A DNA stretch of 64,000 nt, from contig NZ_JACNMM010000006.1 in assembly GCF_020529025.1 (NCBI RefSeq), forward strand, positions 124,001 to 188,000. The letters are read 5' to 3'. The translations under genes and the position numbers were made by a program. Below the pieces are notes generated by a model. It saw only the letters and a list, made by a program, of their open reading frames with translations. It searched no databases and had not been told where the DNA came from. This document shows, piece by piece, positions 8,372-16,572 of this stretch (position 1 is the first letter of the stretch; each line of letters opens with the position of its first letter). Source of the DNA: Oceaniglobus trochenteri. GTDB lineage: Bacteria > Pseudomonadota > Alphaproteobacteria > Rhodobacterales > Rhodobacteraceae.

Positions 8372-9943
8372 TCACTCTTGCGGGGTGATCGCGTAGGCGC
8401 GGGTTTCCTGGTCGATGCGCGGAACGAAATCCAGCGTATCGGCGTCGGCAGCCCAGACCGTCTGAAGGATCACGGTCGGGATCAGCGCGCGATCCTCCAT
8501 GGCGATTTCCGAGGCCTGTTCGTACAGCTTCTTGCGGGCCTCGGGCTCCAGCGTCTGTGCGCCTTCACCGAAGACCTTGTCGAACTCGGGGTTGGAATAG
8601 CCCGAACGGTTGAAGTTGCCGAAGCCCTTCTCGGGGTCTTTCGTGTGCACCAGCGCGCCGTAGGTATAGGCGGCCTCACCGGTCAGCGTACCCCATGCCG
8701 ACATGGTCATGGTGTATTCCTCGCGCGCGGCGGCGGGGAAATAGACGGTGCCGTTCAGCGCCTGGGCGTTCACCTTCAGACCGGCCCGCGACCACATCTG
8801 CGCCAGCGCCTCGCAGACCACGGCATCGCCGGGAACGCGGTTGTTGGTGCAGGTGAAATCAATCTCGAACCCGTCGGGATAGCCGGCCTCGGCCAGAAGT
8901 GCCTTGGCCTGCTCGATGTCATACTCGGGTGCCGGAATATTGTCGGAATAGCCGAAGAAGCCTTCGGGCATCAGCTGATTGGCCGGGGTGCCCAGACCTT
9001 CGAGGACGATGTTCACCAGAACGTCGCGGTTGATGGCCAGATCCAGCGCCTTGCGCACGCGCAGATCCTGAAGCGGGTTGCCGTCAACTTCCTGGCCGTT
9101 CACCTTGATCGGCTGGGGCTCTTCGTCCTTCACCGACGGGGCGATGTTCAGGATGTAGACCGAATCCGACACGAAGGTTTCAAGGCTGCTGTCGTTCTGC
9201 ATCGACAGGTAATCGGTGGCGGGCACATAGTTGATCAGATCCACCTGCCCCGATTTCAACGCTGCCACGCGGGCCGCATCATCGGGAATCTCGCGCCGGA
9301 TCACCTTTTCCCAGACGGGTTTTTCGCCCCAGTAACCGTCGAACCGTTCGACGACCATGTCGCCCTTCGGTTCCCAGCTCACGAACTTGAACGGGCCGGT
9401 TCCGATGGCCTTCTCGCCCGAGTTGAACTCTTCGTTGCGCGCTTCCATGCCGGTTTCGCTGGGCACGACGAACAGGCGGGTGAAATCGTTGGGCAGCGAC
9501 GGCGCCATGCCCTTGGTCTTCACGCGCAGGGTGTAATCGTCCACCACTTCGACGCTGTCCACGTATTTGGTATACAGCGTCATGGGCATCGGGCCGGTCA
9601 CTTCGGGGATACGCTCGATGCTGAACTTCACGTCTTCGGCGGTGAAATCGCTGCCATCGTGGAATTTCACGCCTTCGCGCATCTTGAATTCCCAGGTGGT
9701 GTCGTCGATCGGCTCCCAGCTGACGGCAAGGCCGGGCTTCAGCTGCAGTTTCTCGTCAACGTCGACCAGGGTGTCGAACACATGGCGCAATGCTTCGGCC
9801 TGGCTGCCCAGGGTCGACCAGTGCGGGTCGATGGAATCGGGACCGGCACGCAGGCCGATCGTCAGTTCCTGCGCCATCGCGCCCGGCGCAACCGCCATCA
9901 GCGCAAGCGCGGCGATGCCGGACTTGAGTGTATTACGAAACAT
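8372..9943 (-). CDS. Periplasmic peptide-binding protein (SBP family 5)
   Basis: 523-residue family-5 solute-binding protein of the DppA/OppA type. A signal peptide spans residues 1-24 with likely cleavage after AMA before QELTIG, and the body carries the family signature near DDTTWEFKMREGVKFHDGSDFTAEDV. The ATG at 9943 is preceded by GGAGGAG at a 6-base spacing, so a slightly longer in-frame start was rejected. It delivers peptide-like ligand to DppBCDF. The neighbouring carboxypeptidase and, across the divergent promoter, isoaspartyl peptidase and creatininase-like hydrolase suggest an amide or peptide ligand; the exact ligand is unknown. First gene of its operon. Confidence 0.94.
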   Translation of the reverse strand: MFRNTLKSGIAALALMAVAPGAMAQELTIGLRAGPDSIDPHWSTLGSQAEALRHVFDTLVDVDEKLQLKPGLAVSWEPIDDTTWEFKMREGVKFHDGSDFTAEDVKFSIERIPEVTGPMPMTLYTKYVDSVEVVDDYTLRVKTKGMAPSLPNDFTRLFVVPSETGMEARNEEFNSGEKAIGTGPFKFVSWEPKGDMVVERFDGYWGEKPVWEKVIRREIPDDAARVAALKSGQVDLINYVPATDYLSMQNDSSLETFVSDSVYILNIAPSVKDEEPQPIKVNGQEVDGNPLQDLRVRKALDLAINRDVLVNIVLEGLGTPANQLMPEGFFGYSDNIPAPEYDIEQAKALLAEAGYPDGFEIDFTCTNNRVPGDAVVCEALAQMWSRAGLKVNAQALNGTVYFPAAAREEYTMTMSAWGTLTGEAAYTYGALVHTKDPEKGFGNFNRSGYSNPEFDKVFGEGAQTLEPEARKKLYEQASEIAMEDRALIPTVILQTVWAADADTLDFVPRIDQETRAYAITPQE

Positions 9944-9958
9944 GAGTGGCTCCTCCAT

Positions 9959-9980
9959 GTGTTATGGTTCTGTGTAACAC
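9959..9980. promoter_or_regulatory. Operator-like inverted repeat GTGTTA-N10-TAACAC
   Basis: A perfect 6-bp inverted repeat with a 10-base spacer lies between the divergent binding-protein and GntR genes. Its right arm overlaps the predicted -10 box of the transporter promoter, the expected position for repression. A third TAACAC copy occurs at 10059-10064. The natural candidate ligand protein is the GntR regulator at 10130; this is inference. Confidence 0.55.
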
Positions 9981-10006
9981 TAAGCGTCGGATTTTTTAAC
10001 CGTCAA
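9977..10006 (-). promoter_or_regulatory. Predicted sigma70 promoter of the peptide-importer operon
   Basis: On the minus strand, a -35 box TTGACG (10001-10006) and a -10 box TAGTGT (9977-9982) are separated by 18 bases in an A/T-rich stretch, about 35 bases upstream of the binding-protein start codon. The -10 box overlaps the inverted repeat at 9959-9980. Confidence 0.5.
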
Positions 10007-10129
10007 GTTTTTTATTGCGCAGTATGGCTAAACAGGTGCTACAAACTTCCCCATGCGATAACACTCAAGGCAACATTTGCCCAAAATATGAGCTTGAGCG
10101 ATAAATCGTTATGCTGCATTGATACTCTT

Positions 10130-11188
10130 ATGACCGTTGATAAAACCGAACAAATGGATGCCGCCCTGTCGCGCATTGCCCGAGACATCGACGTCGATTC
10201 GTCGGTGTCCGTTTCGGTGCAACTGCGCGGTGCCCTGGAATACGGCATCGCCACGGGCGACATCCCGCCCGGTTCACGCCTGCCCTCGGTACGGCGCATG
10301 GCAGCCCAGCTTGGCCTGTCGCCGGTGACGGTCAGCGGTGTCTACAGCGCGCTTCAGGAACGGGGCCACATCGAAGGGCGCATCGGATCAGGCACCTATG
10401 TGGCCGAACGCGCAGCCCCTGCCCCGGGCGATGCCGGGCGGCTGGCCGCTTTCGAACGCAAGATCACCGAACTGGTGGATTTCGGCCAGACCATGGGCCT
10501 TTCGGCCCGCGACGTGGCCTTCCGCGTGTCTCTTGCCGTGCCCGCCGCACAACAGCCGGTGCGCCTGTTGATGCTGGGCACCTTCCGCGACGCCACCATC
10601 GCCTATGCCGAGGATCTGGCCCCCTACCTGCGCCCCGGCGATACCGTCACCGCCGCCAGCCTTGAAGAGGTGACCGCGCAGACGCCGGCGGACTATGATC
10701 TTGTCTGCTGCCCCCGCACCATCATGACCCGCGCGGGCGAGCTGTTTCCCGATCTTCCGGTGATCGGTGTCACGCTTATCCCGAACGAGGCGACGCGCAT
10801 ATCGCTGGCCACCATCGCCCCCGATGCCACGGTCGCCGTGGTTTCGTTCTTCGATGATTTCCTGACTGTCATGAAGGGCGGCATCAACCGTTTTGCCCCC
10901 CATGTCAGCCGGATCACCGCCGTGCCGCGCGGCTTTCCCGCCCTGGCCGAGGTTCTGGCGCAGGCCGATGTCCTGATCCATGCCACCGGCGCGGGCTACC
11001 TGCGCGAGGCGCTGCGCCCCGACCAGACCGCCATCGAATACCGACACACCCCCGACAGCAACGCCGTACGAACCGAGCTTTTGCCCGCCATCGAAGCGGC
11101 GCGCCTGTCAGCCACGCGAAAGGACAGACCCGATGAAGATAAGTCAAAGCAACTGGTTCGAGATCGAAGAGTGGCTGAAAACCGATGA
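10130..11188 (+). CDS. GntR-family transcriptional regulator with a large unassigned effector domain
   Basis: 352-residue regulator. The N-terminal winged helix (about residues 15-85; ALEYGIATGDIPPGSRLPSVR and LSPVTVSGVYSALQ) is clearly GntR, of the MocR/YtrA type of spacing. The remaining about 240 residues are not FCD, UTRA or aminotransferase-like that I can recognise; alternating beta-alpha hydrophobic blocks suggest a Rossmann-like ligand domain. I chose the ATG at 10130; other ATGs at 10088 and 10154 are possible and none has a strong Shine-Dalgarno site. The 3' end overlaps the next gene by 56 bases in another frame. Likely controls both divergent arms of the peptide/amide island. Confidence 0.85.
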   Translation: MTVDKTEQMDAALSRIARDIDVDSSVSVSVQLRGALEYGIATGDIPPGSRLPSVRRMAAQLGLSPVTVSGVYSALQERGHIEGRIGSGTYVAERAAPAPGDAGRLAAFERKITELVDFGQTMGLSARDVAFRVSLAVPAAQQPVRLLMLGTFRDATIAYAEDLAPYLRPGDTVTAASLEEVTAQTPADYDLVCCPRTIMTRAGELFPDLPVIGVTLIPNEATRISLATIAPDATVAVVSFFDDFLTVMKGGINRFAPHVSRITAVPRGFPALAEVLAQADVLIHATGAGYLREALRPDQTAIEYRHTPDSNAVRTELLPAIEAARLSATRKDRPDEDKSKQLVRDRRVAENR

Positions 11189-11834
11189 CGGCTGCGTGCT
11201 GCCCCTGGGCAGCACCGAACAGCACGCCTATCTCAGCCTCTCGGTCGATTCCATCCTGTCGGAAAAGATGGGCGCCGATGCCGCCGAACCCCTTGGCGTT
11301 CCGGTCTTTCCCGCCGTTCCCTATGGCCTGACCCCCTATTTCATGGCCTTTCCCGGCACCGTGTCCCTCCGGCTGACAACCTATGCCGCCGTGGTGACCG
11401 ACATTCTCGACAGTCTCTATGCCACCGGGTTCCGGCGTATCCTGATCGTCAACGGCCATGGCGGCAATTCTCCGGTGCAGACCGCCTGCGCCGAATGGAT
11501 GCAGGCCAACGACGGCGGGCGGGTGCGCTTTCACGACTGGTGGCGCGCGCCGAAAACCTGGGCCGCGGTGCAAGAGGTCGATCCCGTCGCCTCCCATGCC
11601 TCGTGGATGGAGAATTTCCCCTGGACCCGCCTGCCCGGCCGCGACCTGCCCACGCAGCAGAAGCCCTTCGTCGATTTCGACCGCCTGCGCGACCGCAACG
11701 CCCAGGGCGTGCGCGAATTGATCGGTGACGGCAACTATGGCGGCCACTACCAGAAACCCGACGAGGATACCGACCGCATCTGGGACATCGCCGTGAAGGA
11801 AACCCGCGCCCTTCTGGAAGGGGATTGGGCATGA
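11133..11834 (+). CDS. Creatininase-family metallo-amidohydrolase
   Basis: 233-residue creatininase-superfamily protein. Metal-site motifs are visible: STEQHAYLSLSVD (Glu29, His31, Asp39), NGHGGN (His109) and HASWMEN (His155, Glu160), the last replacing the usual HAGxxETS. Family members open cyclic amides (creatinine), deformylate pyrimidines or cleave peptides (MftE). With isoaspartyl peptidase and imidase-like genes downstream, hydrolysis of a cyclic amide/imide is a reasonable guess. The ATG at 11133 is preceded by AAAGGA at 8 bases and lies inside the 3' end of the GntR gene; overlap 56 bases. Its stop overlaps the next start (ATGA). Specific substrate unknown. Confidence 0.88.
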   Translation: MKISQSNWFEIEEWLKTDDGCVLPLGSTEQHAYLSLSVDSILSEKMGADAAEPLGVPVFPAVPYGLTPYFMAFPGTVSLRLTTYAAVVTDILDSLYATGFRRILIVNGHGGNSPVQTACAEWMQANDGGRVRFHDWWRAPKTWAAVQEVDPVASHASWMENFPWTRLPGRDLPTQQKPFVDFDRLRDRNAQGVRELIGDGNYGGHYQKPDEDTDRIWDIAVKETRALLEGDWA

Positions 11835-12850
11835 GCGACGATCCGATCCTGATCTGGGGCGCCGGTGCCATCGGCGGCGTGCTGGGCGCCTATTTCCAAC
11901 GTGCGGGCCATGCGGTTCACATGGTCGATATCGTGGAAGACCACGTTCAGGCCATGCGCACCACCGGGTTGCGCATAGAAGGCCCGGTCGAGGAACTGCA
12001 CGAGGTGCTGCCCGCCGACACCCCCGATACCCTGAAGGGCAAGTTCCGCCGCGTGATCCTGGCGGTCAAGGCGCACCACACGGGCGATGCGCTGGACATG
12101 CTGGTGCCGCACCTGGCCGAGGACGGCTTCGTCGTTTCGGCCCAGAACGGCCTGAACGAGATGGAGATCGCCGAGCGTATCGGCGCCGGGCGCACCATGG
12201 GGTGTTTCGTCAACTTCGGGGCCGACTGGCTGGAACCCGGGCGCATCCTTTACGGCAACCGCGCCGCCGTGGCCCTGGGCGAACTTGACGGCACGATGAC
12301 CCCGCGCCTTGAAGAGATGTTCAAGCTGTTCCAACTGGTCGAACCCGACGCGGTGATGACCGACAACATCTGGGGCTATCTCTGGGGCAAGCTGGGCTAT
12401 GGGTCGCTTCTGTTTGCCACCGCGCTGACGCCGGAATCGATGTCCGATGCCATGGACCCGGCCGAATACCGCCCCGCCTATGCCGCCCTTGGGGCCGAGG
12501 TGATGGCCCTTGCCGCCGCCGAAGGGGTTTCGCCCCTGGGGTTCAACGGCTTCGATCCGGTGGGTTTCGGCAATCGCGATGCGGCGGCCATCGACGTGGC
12601 CATCGACAGGATGGTGGCCCACAACCGCAAGACGGCCAAGACCCATTCGGGCATCTGGCGCGATCTGGCCGTGCGCAAACGCAAGACCGAGGTTGACGCC
12701 CAGGTGGGCGTTCTGGTCACCCGCGGGGAACAACTGGGCGTGCCCACCCCGGCACTGGCACTGCTGCAAAGCCTGATCCACGATATCGAAAACGGCAAAC
12801 GCGAACAATCGACCGACCTTCTGAAGCTCATGGTGCAATCATGCACATAA
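11831..12850 (+). CDS. Ketopantoate reductase-like oxidoreductase (PanE/ApbA family)
   Basis: 339-residue NAD(P)H-dependent 2-dehydropantoate 2-reductase family protein. The dinucleotide motif GAGAIGG is at about residues 10-16, and the conserved active-site Lys is in WGKLGYGSLLF of the helical C-terminal domain. True PanE makes pantoate for coenzyme A, but plasmid-borne paralogues inside catabolic operons usually reduce or oxidise other 2-keto/2-hydroxy acids. ATG at 11831 overlaps the creatininase-like stop (ATGA); the 3' end overlaps the next SDR gene by 10 bases. Likely catabolic role by context only. Confidence 0.87.
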   Translation: MSDDPILIWGAGAIGGVLGAYFQRAGHAVHMVDIVEDHVQAMRTTGLRIEGPVEELHEVLPADTPDTLKGKFRRVILAVKAHHTGDALDMLVPHLAEDGFVVSAQNGLNEMEIAERIGAGRTMGCFVNFGADWLEPGRILYGNRAAVALGELDGTMTPRLEEMFKLFQLVEPDAVMTDNIWGYLWGKLGYGSLLFATALTPESMSDAMDPAEYRPAYAALGAEVMALAAAEGVSPLGFNGFDPVGFGNRDAAAIDVAIDRMVAHNRKTAKTHSGIWRDLAVRKRKTEVDAQVGVLVTRGEQLGVPTPALALLQSLIHDIENGKREQSTDLLKLMVQSCT

Positions 12851-13596
12851 ACCTTGAAGGCCAGGTCTTTGTCGTCACCGGCGCCGCTCAGGGCATCGGC
12901 GCCGCCATCACCCAGGGGCTTACCGATTCTGGCGCCACCGTCGCCGCCCTGGACGTGGACGCCAAGGGGCTGGGCCGCGTCGCCCCCCTGCCCCGCGTTA
13001 CCACCCATGCCGCCGATCTGGGCGATCAGGACAGCGCGCACCGGATCTGCGATGAAATCGTCACGCAACATGGCCGGATCGACGGCCTTGTGACCGCCGC
13101 TGGCGGGGTGCGGGGCCAGGTGGGCCGCCCGTTGGAACAGATCGGGGTGTCCGACTGGCGGGCAATTTTCGCCGCCAATGTCGATGCCGCCATGTGGTGC
13201 GCCCAGGCCCTCGCGCCCGCCATGCGCGAACAGGGATCGGGGCGTATCGTCACCATCTCGTCTGGGGCGGGGCTGAAACCCAGCCTGACGGGGATTCAGG
13301 CCTATGCCAGCGCCAAGCACGCCCTTGTCGGGCTGACCAAACAGCTTGCGCTTGAACTGGGGCCTGCCGGGATCACCGTGAACTCGGTTGCGCCGGGGTT
13401 CATCCTGTCCAACCCGTCCACCGAAAAGCAGTGGGAGGCGTTCGGCCCCGAGCGGCAGAAACAGATCCTGAACAACATCCACATGCGCCGTCTGGGGCAG
13501 GCCCGCGATATCGCGGATGCGGTGACGTTCCTTTGTTCCCCACAGGCCGGGTGGATCACCGGCCAGATCCTTTCAGTCGATGGAGGTCACGCATGA
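12841..13596 (+). CDS. Short-chain dehydrogenase/reductase (SDR)
   Basis: 251-residue classical SDR with cofactor motif TGAAQGIG at residues 13-20, a variant TAAGG in place of the usual NNAG, and catalytic YASAK preceded by TISSG. C-terminal SVDGGHA is typical. It overlaps the ketopantoate-reductase-like gene by 10 bases and is followed by the deacetylase-like gene with its start 4 bases inside, so all six genes of this arm are coupled. Probably oxidises or reduces the hydroxy/keto product of the pathway; the NNAG change may modestly affect cofactor binding. Confidence 0.9.
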   Translation: MHINLEGQVFVVTGAAQGIGAAITQGLTDSGATVAALDVDAKGLGRVAPLPRVTTHAADLGDQDSAHRICDEIVTQHGRIDGLVTAAGGVRGQVGRPLEQIGVSDWRAIFAANVDAAMWCAQALAPAMREQGSGRIVTISSGAGLKPSLTGIQAYASAKHALVGLTKQLALELGPAGITVNSVAPGFILSNPSTEKQWEAFGPERQKQILNNIHMRRLGQARDIADAVTFLCSPQAGWITGQILSVDGGHA

Positions 13597-14498
13597 CCGA
13601 ACCCCACGAATGGGACGAACCCACTTGGCGCGGCCGCGTCGAAGCGGTGCGCGCCGGGCGCAACCTGCTGCCCAAATCCTGGCCGGGGGGCGCACGCTGC
13701 GCCGTGGCCCTGTCCTTTGACAGCGATCACGAGACGAACGAGTTGCGCGACGGCGGAAATTCGGTCGCGCGCCTGTCCTGGGGCGAATACGGGGCGCGGC
13801 GGGGCATTCCGCGCATCCGTCAGGTGCTTGACCGCTACGACGCCAAGGCCAGCTTCTTCGTGCCCGCCGTTTCGGCCCTGTTGCACCCGGAAGAGCAGAA
13901 ATCCCTTGCCGATGACGGTCACGAAATCGGCTTGCACGGCTGGATTCACGAGTTGAACACCAAGCTGGACGCCACAACGGAGCGCGACCTGATGCACCGC
14001 GCCGCCGACACACTGGAAAAGGTGACGGGCCGACGCCCCGTGGGCATGCGCACGCCCTCGTGGGATTACAGCCCCAACACCCTGACCATCGCGCAGGAAT
14101 TGGGCCTTCTCTACGACAGCTCGCTGTTTTCGGACGACGACCCTTACGAGATCGTGGCAAATGGCACGCCCACCGGCATCGTCGAACTGCCGGTTGAATG
14201 GATCAGGGACGATGCGGTCTATTTCATGATGAACCGTTTCGGCGCGCAACGTCCCTATACGGCCCCCAGTGACGTTCTTGATATCTTCCTGCGTGAACTT
14301 GAAGGTGCCCGCGCCGAGGGCGGGCTGTTCCTGCTGACCATGCACCCCCATGTCACCGGATACCGCAGCCGGATCTTCATTCTGGAGGAAATTCTCAAGC
14401 GCGCGACCGAAGCGGGAGATTGCTGGATCGCGACTCACGCCGAGATCGCGCAGTACTGTGCCGAACAGGCCGGAATGACAGTTAAGGGTATGAAATGA
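13593..14498 (+). CDS. Polysaccharide-deacetylase-fold amidohydrolase (PuuE/HpPgdA-like)
   Basis: 301-residue NodB-homology hydrolase. Motif 1 reads LSFDSDHE, motif 2 is LHGWIHE (His-x-x-x-His metal pair) and motif 3 is MRTPSWDYSPN. The absence of a signal peptide and the FDSDHE form match cytoplasmic members such as allantoinase PuuE, cyclic imidases and HpPgdA rather than secreted chitin or peptidoglycan deacetylases. It probably hydrolyses a cyclic or acyl amide in the pathway. Start ATG at 13593 has TGGAGG 6 bases upstream and overlaps the SDR stop. The stop overlaps the asparaginase start by 4 bases. Confidence 0.87.
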   Translation: MTEPHEWDEPTWRGRVEAVRAGRNLLPKSWPGGARCAVALSFDSDHETNELRDGGNSVARLSWGEYGARRGIPRIRQVLDRYDAKASFFVPAVSALLHPEEQKSLADDGHEIGLHGWIHELNTKLDATTERDLMHRAADTLEKVTGRRPVGMRTPSWDYSPNTLTIAQELGLLYDSSLFSDDDPYEIVANGTPTGIVELPVEWIRDDAVYFMMNRFGAQRPYTAPSDVLDIFLRELEGARAEGGLFLLTMHPHVTGYRSRIFILEEILKRATEAGDCWIATHAEIAQYCAEQAGMTVKGMK

Positions 14499-15421
14499 AA
14501 CGATTTTCTTTGGCCGTTCACGGCGGCGCAGGCACCATTCTGAGGGCCAACCTGACACCCGAGCTTGAGGCGGCCTATCACGCCGGCCTGCGCGCCGCTC
14601 TGGACGCCGGACAGGCGGTGCTGGCCAAGGGCGGTGCCGCGCTGGATGCCGTCACTGCCGCCGTCTGCGCGCTTGAGGATGAACCGCTGTTCAACGCCGG
14701 GCGTGGCGCGGTCTTTACCAGCGACGGCGTGCAAGAGATGGACGCCGCCGTGATGGAGGGCGCTAGCCGCCGCGCCGGAGCTGTGGGTGGCATCTTCGGC
14801 CCCCGCAACCCGGTTCTGGCCGCCCGTGCCGTGATGGAACGGACCGACCACGTCATGCTGATCGGGCCGAACGCCCTGAAGGTGGCCCGCGCCGCCGATG
14901 TCCCTTTTGACGAGGCGCCCTATTTCTTCACACAGGCGCGGTGGGATGCCCTGCAATCGACCCTAACCATGCGGCAAAAGGGTCTTGAAGACGACGATCC
15001 GGCCCGCCGTCACGGCACTGTCGGGGCTGTTGCCTGTGACATGGAGGGCAACGTCGCCGCCGCCACCTCGACCGGCGGGATGACGGCGAAGGCGCCGGGG
15101 CGCATCGGCGATACGCCGATCATCGGCGGCGGCACCTTCGCCGACAACGCCACCTGCGCCGTCTCGGGCACCGGCCACGGCGAGGTCTTCATCCGCTTTA
15201 CAGCCGCCGCCGAAATCGCCGCGCGGATGCGCCACGCCGGCCAGTCGCTGGAGGATGCGGCAAGGCACGTCGTGATGGTGGACCTGGCCGACCACGACGG
15301 CACGGGTGGGCTGATCGCCGTGGACGCGAAGGGCAACATCACGATGCCCTTCAACTGCGAAGGCATGTACCGCGGCACCGTGACCGAAGCGGGCAACTTC
15401 GAAACCTTCATCTACCGCTGA
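14495..15421 (+). CDS. Isoaspartyl peptidase / plant-type L-asparaginase
   Basis: 308-residue Ntn-hydrolase of the EcAIII/IaaA type. The precursor cleaves itself before Thr175, seen in the RRHGTVGAVA motif (residues 171-180), giving alpha and beta subunits with Thr as nucleophile. The N-terminal AVHGGAGT and the GGGTFADNATCAVSGTGHGE region bind the aspartyl alpha-carboxylate. It hydrolyses beta-aspartyl (isoaspartyl) dipeptides or asparagine. Last gene of the divergent arm of the peptide-importer island, so isoaspartyl peptides are plausible substrates. No signal peptide: cytoplasmic. Confidence 0.93.
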   Translation: MKRFSLAVHGGAGTILRANLTPELEAAYHAGLRAALDAGQAVLAKGGAALDAVTAAVCALEDEPLFNAGRGAVFTSDGVQEMDAAVMEGASRRAGAVGGIFGPRNPVLAARAVMERTDHVMLIGPNALKVARAADVPFDEAPYFFTQARWDALQSTLTMRQKGLEDDDPARRHGTVGAVACDMEGNVAAATSTGGMTAKAPGRIGDTPIIGGGTFADNATCAVSGTGHGEVFIRFTAAAEIAARMRHAGQSLEDAARHVVMVDLADHDGTGGLIAVDAKGNITMPFNCEGMYRGTVTEAGNFETFIYR

Positions 15422-15428
15422 TCGGGGC

Positions 15429-15449
15429 AGGCGGGCGCCCTGCCCGCCT
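15429..15449. terminator. Convergent terminator hairpin
   Basis: 8-bp perfect stem (15429-15436 and 15442-15449, 5-base loop) between convergent asparaginase and parB genes; the right arm reaches into the parB stop codon. On the plus strand it is followed by a pyrimidine-rich stretch. Confidence 0.65.
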
Positions 15450-16569
15450 ATTCCTTTTCCAACTCCCGCAGCAAGGCCTCGATCCCGGCCTGAAGCCGCG
15501 CTTTCGACACCACCGAAAAATCACGCGCCAGCCGCAGTTCGACCCGCCCGTCGGTGGCGATGACCCGCGCATCGCCTTCGGGACGGTTCAGCCTGAGCGA
15601 GGTTTTCGCGCTGCTCTGGCGCGGCGGTCTGCTTTGCGGGGCGGGCTTGGCCGCCGCAAACTGGCGCAGGATCTGCACCTCCTCATCGGGGGTATCGGCG
15701 GGGTGGCGGCGCAACTCGGCGCAAAGCTGCCCTGCCCGCTCGGGCTCGGCCTCGAACTGCTTGGCCAGGTCCAGCCCCAGGGCGCGCGGAATCGCCTCGG
15801 GGTGGCGGATCGCGCCCCCTGCCCCGTCCAGCATACGCGCGAACTGGCGGATATAGCTGCGCTTCTGCTTCAACGCCGAGGCATAGAGGATGCCAACCGC
15901 ATCATCCGCCTCCATCCCCTCATCCCGGGCGTATGACAGGGCAAGCTGCGCCATTTCGCCAAAGGACACATCCTTGCGCACCAGGTTTTCGTCAACCATC
16001 TTGCGATAGAGATCGATCAGGGGTTCCCCGCGGGGAACCAGGGCCGCCGGAATCTTCTCGTACCGCGGATCGCCGGTCTCCTGCGCCAGCGCCCGAAAGG
16101 CCGACAAGCGCCGAAAACCCTGGATCAACTCGTATCCCGTGTCAGTCTGTTCCACCCTGATCGGGTTCGAAAGGCCCACAGCCTGGATCGACTGCTTCAA
16201 CTCTTCCAGCTCGGGGTCGGCATTGGCCGACCGGTCGCGCGTGAGTTTCGACAGATGCACCTTGTCGGTCGGGATCAGGTCGGTGATCAGGCCCAGCTTT
16301 TTCAGCCGCACATGTTCATGGGCCAGGGCATCGTTTTCCGCCCGGATCTTCGCCTCGGTCAGGGCGCGGGTTGAATTGGCGTCGGCATTTTCGGAAATCG
16401 CGCTGGCCATGGGGCCACGGCGCGCCGGAGCCGGATCGCGGTTTTGCAGGGGGTGGCCCTGCACGTTGCCGAAAGACTTGGTCTCCAGCGGCGGGTTCCC
16501 CGCGGGGAACCCTTCATCTTCGTCATCCGCGACGAAATCGATGTCGAACACGCTACGCTTCTTGGCCAT
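15448..16569 (-). CDS. parB: Plasmid partitioning protein ParB (RepB type)
   Basis: 373-residue ParB-family centromere-binding protein. The ParB N-terminal domain is at about residues 97-195: DLIPTDKVHLS, VGLSNPIRV and LIQGFRRLSAFRAL, with GFRR where many ParBs have GERR. A central helical DNA-binding region with a basic KQKRSYIRQFARML stretch follows. Two perfect parS-like palindromes lie inside the coding sequence, encoding residues 20-26 and about 177-183. It follows parA by 3 bases on the same strand. It should load on parS and work with ParA to segregate this replicon. Confidence 0.94.
   Translation of the reverse strand: MAKKRSVFDIDFVADDEDEGFPAGNPPLETKSFGNVQGHPLQNRDPAPARRGPMASAISENADANSTRALTEAKIRAENDALAHEHVRLKKLGLITDLIPTDKVHLSKLTRDRSANADPELEELKQSIQAVGLSNPIRVEQTDTGYELIQGFRRLSAFRALAQETGDPRYEKIPAALVPRGEPLIDLYRKMVDENLVRKDVSFGEMAQLALSYARDEGMEADDAVGILYASALKQKRSYIRQFARMLDGAGGAIRHPEAIPRALGLDLAKQFEAEPERAGQLCAELRRHPADTPDEEVQILRQFAAAKPAPQSRPPRQSSAKTSLRLNRPEGDARVIATDGRVELRLARDFSVVSKARLQAGIEALLRELEKE
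16023..16038. other. parS-like palindrome 1 (inside parB)
   Basis: Perfect 16-bp palindrome GTTCCCCGCGGGGAAC (18 bp when extended by the flanking G/C pair), matching the GTTNNNNGCNNNNAAC form of alphaproteobacterial partition sites. It lies inside the parB reading frame. Confidence 0.75.
16493..16512. other. parS-like palindrome 2 (inside parB)
   Basis: The same 16-bp core (16495-16510) extended to a perfect 20-bp palindrome, near the 5' end of parB and only about 60 bases from its start codon. Confidence 0.75.
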
Positions 16570-16572
16570 TCA

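Noticed and set aside
8378-10129. Long plus-strand open frame antisense to the binding-protein gene and continuous with the GntR gene
   Set aside because: It is the shadow of GC-rich codon bias in the minus-strand gene. It has histidine/arginine-rich low-information sequence, while only the part after about 10130 shows a GntR domain.
11133-11188. GntR and creatininase-like genes as one frameshifted fusion gene
   Set aside because: Each has its own complete N- and C-terminal family features, and the creatininase-like gene has a proper ribosome-binding site.
11831-12850. panE of pantothenate biosynthesis
   Set aside because: It is embedded in a coupled catabolic operon with no panB or panC; only family-level assignment is justified.
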